A stretch of DNA of 20,438 nucleotides. Source: JAENVT01 sp031373785 (GTDB lineage: Bacteria; Actinomycetota; Acidimicrobiia; Acidimicrobiales; Ilumatobacteraceae). Under the pieces are notes generated by a model that saw nothing but the letters and a program-made list of their open reading frames with translations, was not told where the DNA came from and ran no database searches. Location: positions 1 through 20,438 of the forward strand of contig JANMNE010000351.1 in assembly GCA_031373785.1 (NCBI GenBank), written 5' to 3'. The translations under genes and the position numbers were made by a program. The first letter of the stretch is position 1. The number at the start of each line of letters is the position of its first letter. This document shows positions 14,166 to 20,438 of this stretch, one piece after another.

Positions 14166-14237
14166 GAACGCGTGCGATACGGTGCCGTTCGGCTGCGAAG
14201 CCGTGACCAAGGTCGCGTAGCAGTGAAAGGGACGGCT

Positions 14238-16937
14238 ATGCCTGTCGCGCCGAGGACCAGAAACTCCGGTGGTCGAACGAGTGGCACCCTGTCGCGCCAG
14301 CGCGTCGACGCGCTGATCGACCAGCTGTGGCAGTTCCGCGTGACCCTGGTCGTCGCCCCCGCCGGTTCCGGCAAGACCACCGCATTGCGCCAGTTCGTGT
14401 CGCGGGCAGCACCGGTCGCCTGGTGTGCCGCTGAACAACTGGAGACCGCCCCCGACGGCTGCCTCGCCCAGATCGCCAGGCTGGTCGGCGCGGCCATCGG
14501 TGTCGAGCTCGATGGTTCGACGGGCGCCACGCTCGCGGCAGGTATCGATGCATGGCCGGGCGAACGCGTCGCCCTGGTCATCGATGATCTGCACGTGATC
14601 GCCTCGACACTTGCCGAGTCGGAGCTCGGTCGGCTCATCGATCGGCAACCGGCCAAGTTGGTGATCGCTGCCGGCACCCGCAGCCATCCCGAGTTCGACA
14701 TCAGCCGGCTGCTGCTCGCCGACGAGTTGTTGGAGATCACTGCAGACGACCTGCGCTTCCGGACGTGGGAAGCCGATCGACTGTTCCGCGAGCACTACGA
14801 CATGATCCTCGGCCCCGCCGATGTGGCGATGTTGATCACCCGAACCGAAGGGTGGGCGGCAGGGCTGCAGCTCTACAACCTGGCGGCCCGCGATCAGCCG
14901 CTCGACGCCAGGCGCAGGCTGATCGGCGAGCTCAGTGCCACGCGCGTCGGCCGTGACTACCTGGCGCGCAACGTGCTCGCCGGCTTGCCGACGGATCTGC
15001 AGTCGTTCCTGATCGAGACGTCGGCGCTACCAGTGCTGACCGGTGAGCTGTGCAATCGTGTTACCGGCCGCACGGACTGCGCCTCCGTGCTCGAGCATCT
15101 CGAGCACAACCAGCTGTTCACGATTGCCATCGACCAGCGCGGCGCCTATCGCTACCACGAGGTGTTGCGCGCCCATCTCGAGGCGTGTTTGCAACAACGT
15201 CGTGGTGTCGCCGACGCCAAGGCCCATCACCGACGTGTCGGCGAGCTGCTGGAGGCCGAGGGCCGTATCGACGACGCGCTCCATGCCTACAGCCGCGCCG
15301 GTCACTGGTCGGCGGTGAGCCGGCTCGTGGCGCATCGCATGGCGCACCCAGCGATGCTGGGTCCGGTCGCCGGCGACGCCTGGATCGAGCTGGTACCGGC
15401 ACCGATCGTCGAGAACGATCCGTATCTGTTGCTGGCGCGCGCTCGTGAGCGAACCGTCAACGGCCGCCTCGGTGCAGCGTTGCGCGACTACGACCGCGCG
15501 ACTGCCGGCGCGACGCTCGAGGTGCTGGCGCGGACCTGCGAGGACGAGCGGGCGACGTTGCTCGGGTGGGCCGATCCCAACGCACCGCTGCCGCCCGGAT
15601 GGCTCGGTGAACTTCGTCGCGTCGCGCAGATGCCTGCCGATGATCTCGATCGTCTCGCACCGATGGCGGAGCCACCGCTCGACACCCTCGAGCCGGGAGA
15701 GCTCAGCAAGGTGCTCGCTCACGGGTTGTCACTCCTGATCGCCAACCAACCCGAGGCTGCTGACGACGTGCTGTCGGCGGTCCTGCGCCATCCGCTGGCC
15801 GACAGCCGCTCCGCAGCCATCGCCGAATTCGCGCTCGTGCTCGTCGACGGGTTGCTCGCGGTGCACCACGGGACGCAACTGCTGCAACCGGCCCGGATCG
15901 AGAAGGTCGCCTCGGTGGTCGACCGGTGCGGCCTCGGTTGGATGGCCCGCTTGACCCGGGCGTCGTTGGCACTGACCTCGCAAGCCGACGGCTGCGACGC
16001 GGCACGCGCCGTGCGCGAGCACTGCGAGCGCGACTCCGACGCCTGGGGTGCTGCGCTGTCGATGCTGTTCGAGGGGCTCGGCCGGCTGCTGCGCGCCGAC
16101 GATGCGTCGGCCACGTTCGACGAAGCATCGCTGGCCTTCACCAAGCTCGGTGCGACGGCGATGGTTGGTCTCGTCTGCCAACTCCGTGGCGACAGCGCCG
16201 GCGTGTGCGGCGCCCGCTCGGCTCCGCAGGGCACCGGTTCGATGCGCGTCTACTGCTTCGATGCACTCGAGCTCGTGATCGGTGGCAAGCCCGTCGATCT
16301 TTCGGTGGTACGGCCGCGTGCTCTGTCGGTGCTGCGCCTGCTGGCGTTGCATGCCGGCCGCCCGGTGCATCGCGAGGTTCTGATGGAGTCGTTGTGGCCC
16401 GATGTCGAGCCCGATGCGGCCCTCCACAGCCTGCAAGTCGCAGTCTCGTCGCTGCGCAAGTTGATGCCCGAGCGTCCGGCGCCCGGCATCGTCCGCCGTG
16501 GTGACGCCTACCAGTTGGAGATGAGCCCCGACGCCTTCTGCGACGTTCGGTCGTTCCAGGTGTGGCTCGCTTCGGCGACCGCAGCGGCCGCCCGAAACGA
16601 CCATCGACGAGCGTTCGACGCAGCGTTGCGCGCCACCGAGGTGTATCGCGGCGACCTGCTGCTCGACGAGGGCCCCACCGAGTGGGTGGTCGGCCACCGC
16701 GACGCGCTGCGTCTCGACATGGTGCGGGCGTGCACGATTGCCGGTGACGCAGCGATGAAGCTCGGCATTCCTCACGAAGCGACTCGAGTGTCGGAGCGCG
16801 GCCTCAGCGTCGATCGCTATGCAGACCCGTTGTGGCGCCTGCAGATCGAATCGCTCGAGCAATCGAGCGACCGGGCCTCCGCCGAACGGGTCCGCCGCTC
16901 GTGGCAAGAGATGATGGACGAGCTCGGCGTCGCCTGA
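14238..16937 (+). CDS. MalT-like STAND ATPase regulator with C-terminal SARP/BTAD module
   Basis: 899-aa transcriptional regulator. ATG 14238 is preceded by AAAGGGA. Residues about 15-330 form a MalT-type STAND ATPase: SRQRVDALIDQLWQFRVTLV, Walker A APAGSGKTT (40-48), Walker B VALVIDDLHVI (111-121), then EADRLFREHYD and TRTEGWAAGLQLYNLAARD typical of the MalT winged-helix segment. An alpha-helical, TPR-like middle (about 330-660) follows. From residue 669 a SARP-type DNA-binding domain appears (MRVYCFDALELVIGGKPVDL, RPRALSVLRLLALHAGRPVHREVLMESLWPD as separate motifs, SLQVAVSSLRKL, GDAYQLEM), then a BTAD domain (about 765-899). So the usual LuxR helix-turn-helix of MalT is replaced by a SARP head placed at the C-terminus, opposite to AfsR, which carries it at the N-terminus. 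Such proteins switch on secondary-metabolism or specialised clusters on binding a ligand and ATP. The target is unknown; the PAAR-like gene just upstream is a candidate. Confidence 0.88.
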   Translation: MPVAPRTRNSGGRTSGTLSRQRVDALIDQLWQFRVTLVVAPAGSGKTTALRQFVSRAAPVAWCAAEQLETAPDGCLAQIARLVGAAIGVELDGSTGATLAAGIDAWPGERVALVIDDLHVIASTLAESELGRLIDRQPAKLVIAAGTRSHPEFDISRLLLADELLEITADDLRFRTWEADRLFREHYDMILGPADVAMLITRTEGWAAGLQLYNLAARDQPLDARRRLIGELSATRVGRDYLARNVLAGLPTDLQSFLIETSALPVLTGELCNRVTGRTDCASVLEHLEHNQLFTIAIDQRGAYRYHEVLRAHLEACLQQRRGVADAKAHHRRVGELLEAEGRIDDALHAYSRAGHWSAVSRLVAHRMAHPAMLGPVAGDAWIELVPAPIVENDPYLLLARARERTVNGRLGAALRDYDRATAGATLEVLARTCEDERATLLGWADPNAPLPPGWLGELRRVAQMPADDLDRLAPMAEPPLDTLEPGELSKVLAHGLSLLIANQPEAADDVLSAVLRHPLADSRSAAIAEFALVLVDGLLAVHHGTQLLQPARIEKVASVVDRCGLGWMARLTRASLALTSQADGCDAARAVREHCERDSDAWGAALSMLFEGLGRLLRADDASATFDEASLAFTKLGATAMVGLVCQLRGDSAGVCGARSAPQGTGSMRVYCFDALELVIGGKPVDLSVVRPRALSVLRLLALHAGRPVHREVLMESLWPDVEPDAALHSLQVAVSSLRKLMPERPAPGIVRRGDAYQLEMSPDAFCDVRSFQVWLASATAAAARNDHRRAFDAALRATEVYRGDLLLDEGPTEWVVGHRDALRLDMVRACTIAGDAAMKLGIPHEATRVSERGLSVDRYADPLWRLQIESLEQSSDRASAERVRRSWQEMMDELGVA

Positions 16938-16962
16938 GATCGCGGTCGTCATCACAAACGAT

Positions 16963-16982
16963 GCTGTATATAGTTGCTGTAT
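16963..16982 (+). promoter_or_regulatory. vapBC promoter/operator with GCTGTAT repeats, leaderless-type
   Basis: GCTGTAT occurs at 16963-16969 and 16976-16982 (13-bp period), the second copy overlapping the antitoxin ATG. TATAGT (16969-16974) is a good -10 box whose expected start site falls at about 16981, the ATG itself, and no Shine-Dalgarno exists. Ribbon-helix-helix antitoxins bind short repeats over their own promoter, so this is a likely autoregulatory site. Confidence 0.5.
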
Positions 16983-17199
16983 GTCCGCGACCAGAACTCA
17001 GGTCTATCTCACGGAGGCTCAGCGACGCCGCATGGACAACATGGCGCAATCGAGAGGTGTGCCGATGGCTGAGATCGTTCGACGGGCCTTGGATGCATAT
17101 CTCGACAGCGAGATCGACCCGTCGGTCGCCCTAGCCGCCACGTTTGGCGCCCAGACCGACGCCGAAGCACCATCACGCGACAGCTGGCAGCGTGGCTGA
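16981..17199 (+). CDS. Ribbon-helix-helix antitoxin, VapB-type
   Basis: 72-aa antitoxin and DNA-binding autorepressor. The N-terminus RTQVYLTEAQRRRMDNMAQS forms the RHH strand and first helix, and MAEIVRRALDAYL (29-41) the second helix, as in CopG-like proteins. The acidic, flexible C-terminus (about 42-72) would wrap and neutralise the PIN toxin. ATG 16981 is needed for the DNA-contacting strand; it lacks a Shine-Dalgarno but sits where a leaderless transcript would start. The gene overlaps the toxin by 8 bases (GTGGCTGA), typical of toxin-antitoxin operons. The DNA upstream carries two GCTGTAT repeats, a probable self-binding site. Confidence 0.85.
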   Translation: MSATRTQVYLTEAQRRRMDNMAQSRGVPMAEIVRRALDAYLDSEIDPSVALAATFGAQTDAEAPSRDSWQRG

Positions 17200-17536
17200 C
17201 CTGCTGGTCGACACTGATGTGTTCATCGACCACCTACGTGGAACGACGGCGATCAAGCCTGGCCGGAATCGCCTTCACTACTCGGTGATCACGCGCGCTG
17301 AGCTCTTTGCCGGAAACACCGCATCGGACCTGTCGGTGCAACTCCTCGCGCCATTCCGAGAGCTCGCTGTCGATCGACCGGTCGCTGAGAGAGCCGGCCG
17401 CGTTGTTCGCGAATTCGGCCTCCGACTCCCCGATGCGCTCATCGCCGCTACCGCGCTCGAGCATCAACTCGCGCTGGTAACCAGGAACCGCAAGGACTTC
17501 GAGCAGGTACGAGGACTCCGCCTTCGAGCCCTCTGA
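17192..17536 (+). CDS. PIN-domain ribonuclease toxin, VapC-type
   Basis: 114-aa PIN-domain toxin, expected to cut specific tRNA or rRNA sites using Mg2+. GTG 17192 lies inside the antitoxin's last codons and places the first PIN strand at the N-terminus (VADLLVDTDVFIDHL). The acidic residues are present: D7 in VDTDV, E37 in TRAELFAG, D81 in LPDALIAATAL and D102 in TRNRKDFEQV, so the active site looks intact. The length is on the short side for VapC (usually about 125-140). It is coupled translationally with the antitoxin. A 6-bp hairpin follows at 17559-17580. Confidence 0.87.
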   Translation: MADLLVDTDVFIDHLRGTTAIKPGRNRLHYSVITRAELFAGNTASDLSVQLLAPFRELAVDRPVAERAGRVVREFGLRLPDALIAATALEHQLALVTRNRKDFEQVRGLRLRAL

Positions 17537-17558
17537 TATCGATCACCGTGGTAGGGCG

Positions 17559-17580
17559 GAGGGACGTAGAACTTTCCCTC
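17559..17580 (+). terminator. Hairpin after vapBC
   Basis: GAGGGA (17559-17564) and TCCCTC (17575-17580) form a perfect 6-bp stem with a 10-base loop, 22 bases after the toxin stop and before the transporter start at 17608. It is a plausible weak terminator. Confidence 0.4.
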
Positions 17581-17607
17581 TCGCGCCGGGTGAGCCACGA
17601 TGAGGCA

Positions 17608-18495
17608 ATGGATCACTCGGATCAGCCAGCCGTTCCGTCACCGGTTCCCGCAAACCTCGACGCGCTCGTTCCTGCCGCGATCGCCCGCAAGGCCGAAGAC
17701 GTCGGGGTGGCCAAGACGGAGACGGAGTTCAGCAAGTTGTTCGTGCTGGCTGTTCTGGCCGGCGCGTTCATCGGCCTGGGGGCGATGTTCTCCACCGTGG
17801 TCACTGCCGGCGGCGGTGTTCCGCCGGGGATCAGTCGGCTGCTCGGGGGCGTGGTCTTTGCCCTCGGTCTGGTTCTCGTCGTCGTCGGCGGGGCGGAGCT
17901 GTTCACCGGCAACACGCTGGTCATCATGGCCTTTGCAAGCCGGCGTGTGCGGCTCGTCAGGTTGTTGCGGAACTGGGCCATCGTCTACCTCGGCAACCTC
18001 GTCGGTGCCGTCGCGACCGCGGCGCTCGTGGTGTTCTCGCGGCGGCTCGAAGCGGGCGATGGCGCCATCGGTCTTCGGGCGCTCGACATTGCCACGGCGA
18101 AGACACACCTCGCGGTTCCAGACGCGTTCGTCTCCGGCATCCTCGCCAACACGCTCGTGTGCTTGGCAGTCTGGCTGTCGATGTCGGCGCGTTCGGTCAC
18201 CGACAAAGTGATCGCGGTCGTACCACCGGTTGCCGCCTTCGTGGCTGCCGGGTTCGAGCACAGCATCGCCAACATGTACTTCGTTCCGGTCGCGCTGTTC
18301 CATCGTCTCCTCGCTCGGGCCAGCTTCTGGCGCACGACCTCGACGACTGCCGATGAGTACGCGTCGATCACGTGGTCACGCTTCGTCGTCCGCAACCTCA
18401 TCCCCGTGACGTTCGGCAACATCGTCGGAGGTGCGATCTTGGTCGGATTGACGTATTGGTTCGTGTACCTGCGCCGCTCGTCGCCGGGGTTCTAG
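17608..18495 (+). CDS. Formate/nitrite transporter (FNT) family protein
   Basis: 295-aa inner-membrane channel with six predicted TM segments between about residues 44 and 288 after a soluble N-terminus. Family marks are AELFTGNTL (96-104) with T100 in the position of the FocA constriction-loop Thr, the half-helix ILANTLVCLAVW (178-189), and GFEHSIANMYFVPVAL (215-230) containing the central pore His, H218. GNIVGGAILVG closes the domain. FNT proteins form pentameric channels for formate, nitrite, hydrosulfide or acetate/lactate; the substrate cannot be fixed here. ATG 17608 is chosen as the start nearest the conserved region with GAGG just upstream (spacing short); in-frame GTG 17590 is an alternative. 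The TAG stop shares the bases CTAG with the converging gene's stop. Confidence 0.9.
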   Translation: MDHSDQPAVPSPVPANLDALVPAAIARKAEDVGVAKTETEFSKLFVLAVLAGAFIGLGAMFSTVVTAGGGVPPGISRLLGGVVFALGLVLVVVGGAELFTGNTLVIMAFASRRVRLVRLLRNWAIVYLGNLVGAVATAALVVFSRRLEAGDGAIGLRALDIATAKTHLAVPDAFVSGILANTLVCLAVWLSMSARSVTDKVIAVVPPVAAFVAAGFEHSIANMYFVPVALFHRLLARASFWRTTSTTADEYASITWSRFVVRNLIPVTFGNIVGGAILVGLTYWFVYLRRSSPGF

Positions 18496-18992
18496 AAGAG
18501 GGGCTCGCGGCGGCCGTCGGCGTGGATCTGGAATGGGCGATGCACTTCGCGGAGCGTTGTGCCGTCCGCATCGCTCTCGGTGACGAGGAAGTCGACGGTC
18601 ATCGAGGCGATGTTGTCGTCGAAGTGGGGGTGCCCGAAGGCAACCTGCACATCAAGGTGACCACCGCCGTCGGTGCCGAGCCAGTCGACCCAGCCGACAG
18701 CGTTCTCGATGAACACGAGGTGATCATCATCGTGTGGCCAGGCGCGACCCTGCCAGTTGCAGTACAGCTGATATTCGCCGGCGGAACCCATCGCCATCTG
18801 CCACCGCAGGAGGTAGTCTTCCGGCAGCACGTCGTCGCGGATCGAGGCGATCATGTGCTCGCCCATGTTGATCGGATAGGCACAGGCCGCGAGGGGCATG
18901 CTGAGTTGACCAGTCGACGCGAACACGGGGTACCACGTGTCAACGATGCGGTTGTACGCATCGCTGATGTCGAGGTCCGTGCGAATGGTCAC
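18492..18992 (-). CDS. Unrecognised 166-aa protein
   Basis: 166-aa soluble protein starting at GTG 18992; no family recognised. It is acidic and rich in Trp, Asp and His, for example IVDTWYPVFASTGQLSMPLA, EYQLYCNWQGRAWPHDDDHL, NAVGWVDWLG and HPHFDDNIASMTVDFLV. No signal peptide or TM segment is seen. Its start is 7 bases after the stop of the upstream zinc-ribbon gene, so the two are probably co-transcribed and coupled. The stop TAG (CTA on +) overlaps the converging FNT stop within one CTAG. The even hydrophobic/polar pattern and codon use support a real gene. A role with the discoidin-like membrane protein is possible but unsupported beyond position. Confidence 0.75.
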   Translation of the reverse strand: MTIRTDLDISDAYNRIVDTWYPVFASTGQLSMPLAACAYPINMGEHMIASIRDDVLPEDYLLRWQMAMGSAGEYQLYCNWQGRAWPHDDDHLVFIENAVGWVDWLGTDGGGHLDVQVAFGHPHFDDNIASMTVDFLVTESDADGTTLREVHRPFQIHADGRREPLF

Positions 18993-18999
18993 CGCTTGC

Positions 19000-20438
19000 T
19001 CACTTCTTCTTGAAGAATTCGATCTCGGTGAGGCCCACGTCGGTGCCGTTGAGCGATTCGTAGATGCTCGTCACAGCAATCTTGAAGTGCTGCACGTCTT
19101 TGCCGTTGTGAATCGTCACGGTCTGCGCATCGGGCGTGTTCTTCAGTTGCACCTCGTACGAGGTGCCGGTGTCGAAGATGAACAGCAGCGACTTCGGTCG
19201 ATGATGGCCTTGGAAGTCGTCGGACGCACCGGTGCGCACGATGACTTTGGCAAGGTCGACCTTCTCGGTCAGTTGCACATCGATCTCGGGTCGGAACGCG
19301 TCGGTCGGTGGCGCAGTGAGCCAGTACGTGTTCTTGAAACCGTCGACCGCCATCGTCCCAGGATGATCCGGGTTGGGCGTCACATCGTTCGACGTCGTGC
19401 CCGGGCCCACCGTCACCTGATCGAACTGCGGGTGGATGACGGACATGACCTTGTCCTTGCCATGGGTGTACTGATCGTTGACCCAGTTGCGGAACGGTGA
19501 GTAGACGCCGTAGAGGAGCCCGAGCACCAACAGCACGATGCCGCCGATTCGCCGAACGGGGCCGATGAACCGGGCGATGCCCTTGCGCTTGGGGCGCTTC
19601 TTGCCACCCTCCTTGGCCGTCCACGGTCGTTCGCCGGCCATTGCCGACTTCGGCTTCCTGCGGAAGAGGCGCTTCCACCATGGGACCTTCACGACCACGG
19701 CTGCAGCCAGCGAAGTGCCGCAGCGACTGCAGAACTTCCGGCCGGGCGCGTTGGCCTCGCCGCACTCGCCGCAGATCAGGTCACCCTTCTGCGGTGTGCG
19801 GGTCGGCTTGCCGGGCTGCACCTTTGGCGGCTTCTTGCGCTGCGCCGCCTGGGGCTGCACGGCTTGCGGTTGCACCGGTGCCGGCTGCTGCACGTCGGCG
19901 ACGAGGCCGGCAACCACATCGGACGACGGGGCGCTCGGGGGCGGAGCGGCTACCGGTGGCGGCGTGCGCGTCGGAAGCGCGGGGCCGGTGCCGGGCGCCG
20001 ATGGGGGTGGGGTCTGGGCAACGAGTGCGGCCGCGATCTGGCGTGCCTCAGTCGACGCCGGCCCGCTGAGCGTCGGCGTGGGACCCGCCGCTGCACCAGG
20101 GAACCCGGGAGGCTGTGGCCCGGGAAGGCCCGGAACCACTGGCGGTCGTGGTGGTCCACCGGCGCCTGGCCCCGGTGGTGGTCCACCTGGACGCGGAGGT
20201 CCGCCTGGCCCCGGTGGTGGTCCACCTGGACCTGGGGGTCCGCCGGCGCCTGGGCCGGGTGGTGGGCCGCCCGGTCGTGGGGGTCCGCCGGGCCCGGGTG
20301 GTGGGCCGCCGGGTCGTGGGGGCCCGCCGGGGCCGGGTGGTGGGGCGCCGGGTCGTGGGGGTCCGCCGGGCCGGGGTGGGGGTGCGCCGGGTCGTGGGGG
20401 TCCGCCGGGCCCGGGTGGGGGTCCGCCGGGTCGTGGGG
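19000..20438 (-). CDS. Zinc-ribbon, single-pass membrane protein with discoidin-like C-terminus (5' partial)
   Basis: The frame is open to the window edge, so the start is missing; 478 codons are visible. In N-to-C order: a Pro/Gly/Arg repeat tract (20438-20140), more Pro/Ala/Gln-rich linker, a zinc ribbon with two CxxC pairs (ICGECGEAN and FCSRCG, about 19720-19773), a very basic region (KRLFRRKPK, KKRPKRKG), one TM helix (IGGIVLLVLGLLYGVY, about 19495-19545) and an extracytoplasmic domain (about 19000-19430). That last domain, with MAVDGFKNTYWLTAPP, LAKVIVRTGASDDFQGHHRPKS as separate motifs and final LTEIEFF, resembles the F5/8-C (discoidin)/NADase-type glycan-binding fold. A membrane sensor or wall-binding protein is the likely class; exact function is unknown. 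It is followed 7 bases later by the 166-aa gene. A GTG at 20139 could serve as an internal start, but repeat-coding sequence in frame upstream argues for a longer protein. Confidence 0.8.
   Translation of the reverse strand, partial: PRPGGPPPGPGGPPRPGAPPPRPGGPPRPGAPPPGPGGPPRPGGPPPGPGGPPRPGGPPPGPGAGGPPGPGGPPPGPGGPPRPGGPPPGPGAGGPPRPPVVPGLPGPQPPGFPGAAAGPTPTLSGPASTEARQIAAALVAQTPPPSAPGTGPALPTRTPPPVAAPPPSAPSSDVVAGLVADVQQPAPVQPQAVQPQAAQRKKPPKVQPGKPTRTPQKGDLICGECGEANAPGRKFCSRCGTSLAAAVVVKVPWWKRLFRRKPKSAMAGERPWTAKEGGKKRPKRKGIARFIGPVRRIGGIVLLVLGLLYGVYSPFRNWVNDQYTHGKDKVMSVIHPQFDQVTVGPGTTSNDVTPNPDHPGTMAVDGFKNTYWLTAPPTDAFRPEIDVQLTEKVDLAKVIVRTGASDDFQGHHRPKSLLFIFDTGTSYEVQLKNTPDAQTVTIHNGKDVQHFKIAVTSIYESLNGTDVGLTEIEFFKKK
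20140..20438 (-). repeat. 39-bp tandem repeat coding for a Pro/Gly/Arg tract
   Basis: GTCGTGGGG-type starts recur at 20274, 20313, 20352, 20391 and 20430, an exact 39-bp period (13 codons) on the + strand; earlier units near 20145-20270 are degenerate and one is 45 bp. The minus strand encodes PRPGGPPGPGGPP-like units with no stop. The array continues beyond the window. The + strand is rich in G runs. Confidence 0.85.

Noticed and set aside
13518..14795. 425-codon minus-strand open frame spanning the PAAR-like gene and the regulator start
   Set aside because: Its translation lacks motifs and crosses two well-supported genes and an operator-bearing gap.
12156..16937. Complete contractile injection system
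   Set aside because: Only the PAAR-like component is present; no sheath, tube, baseplate or ATPase assembly genes are seen.
15729..16955. 408-codon minus-strand open frame opposite the SARP/BTAD region
   Set aside because: No recognisable domain; the plus strand shows a complete SARP/BTAD module.
20140..20438. CRISPR array
   Set aside because: The 39-bp units are contiguous, without unique spacers, and are in frame with a coding sequence.
1..20438. Insertion sequences, integrase or tRNA-linked island ends
   Set aside because: No transposase or integrase motif and no tRNA cloverleaf was recognised on either strand.

Overview
The window is high-GC DNA with short intergenic spaces, often GTG starts, overlapping start/stop codons and several genes without a clear ribosome binding site. 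The gene content points to an actinobacterium (Actinomycetota): a SARP/BTAD-type regulator, an F420-type split-barrel flavoenzyme, a small DUF6131-like membrane protein, a sortase LPXTG signal and a VapBC pair. A class-level guess of Acidimicrobiia is inference only. No rRNA, tRNA, CRISPR array, integrase or transposase was seen.

Layout. (1) 21-3206, + strand: a tightly overlapping three-gene operon of OmpR-type response regulator, histidine kinase with an altered N-box, and CPA2-type cation/proton antiporter, closed by a hairpin. (2) 3207-5190: a gene-poor stretch holding one minus-strand gene, a secreted DUF3494 ice-binding-type protein with a C-terminal LPGTG sortase signal, which ends in a nested hairpin. 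(3) 5191-7318: a membrane-anchored HtrA/DegP-like protease (-) diverges across a repeat-bearing promoter from a 51-aa membrane protein (+), followed by a DUF4188 protein (-) and a putative 32-aa membrane peptide (-). (4) 7427-12080, + strand: a ThDP enzyme of the acetolactate synthase superfamily, a PPOX/F420-type split-barrel protein, a class A FAD monooxygenase and a DUF3500 protein. The last three are closely spaced and look co-transcribed. The upstream divergent region has a perfect 16-bp palindrome flanked by direct repeats. (5) 12156-14093: an unrecognised protein built from two tandem repeats (-) diverges from a Crp/Fnr-family regulator (+); a near-ideal CRP-type operator (GTGA-N6-TCAC) lies between them. 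A DUF4280 PAAR-like protein follows. (6) 14238-16937: an 899-aa MalT-like ATPase carrying a C-terminal SARP DNA-binding/BTAD module. (7) 16981-17536: a VapBC-type toxin-antitoxin pair. (8) 17608-20438: a formate/nitrite-transporter family protein (+), convergent and sharing a CTAG stop with a minus-strand pair: an unrecognised 166-aa protein and a 5'-truncated zinc-ribbon membrane protein with a long Pro/Gly repeat tail.

The most interesting places are the CRP-type operator between the regulator and the duplicated-domain protein, the orphan PAAR-like spike-tip protein between two regulators, the sortase-anchored ice-binding-type protein, the kinase with a Lys in place of the Mg-binding Asn, and the flavin/ThDP gene group with its palindromic control region. 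No complete, clearly new multi-gene system can be claimed from the sequence alone.
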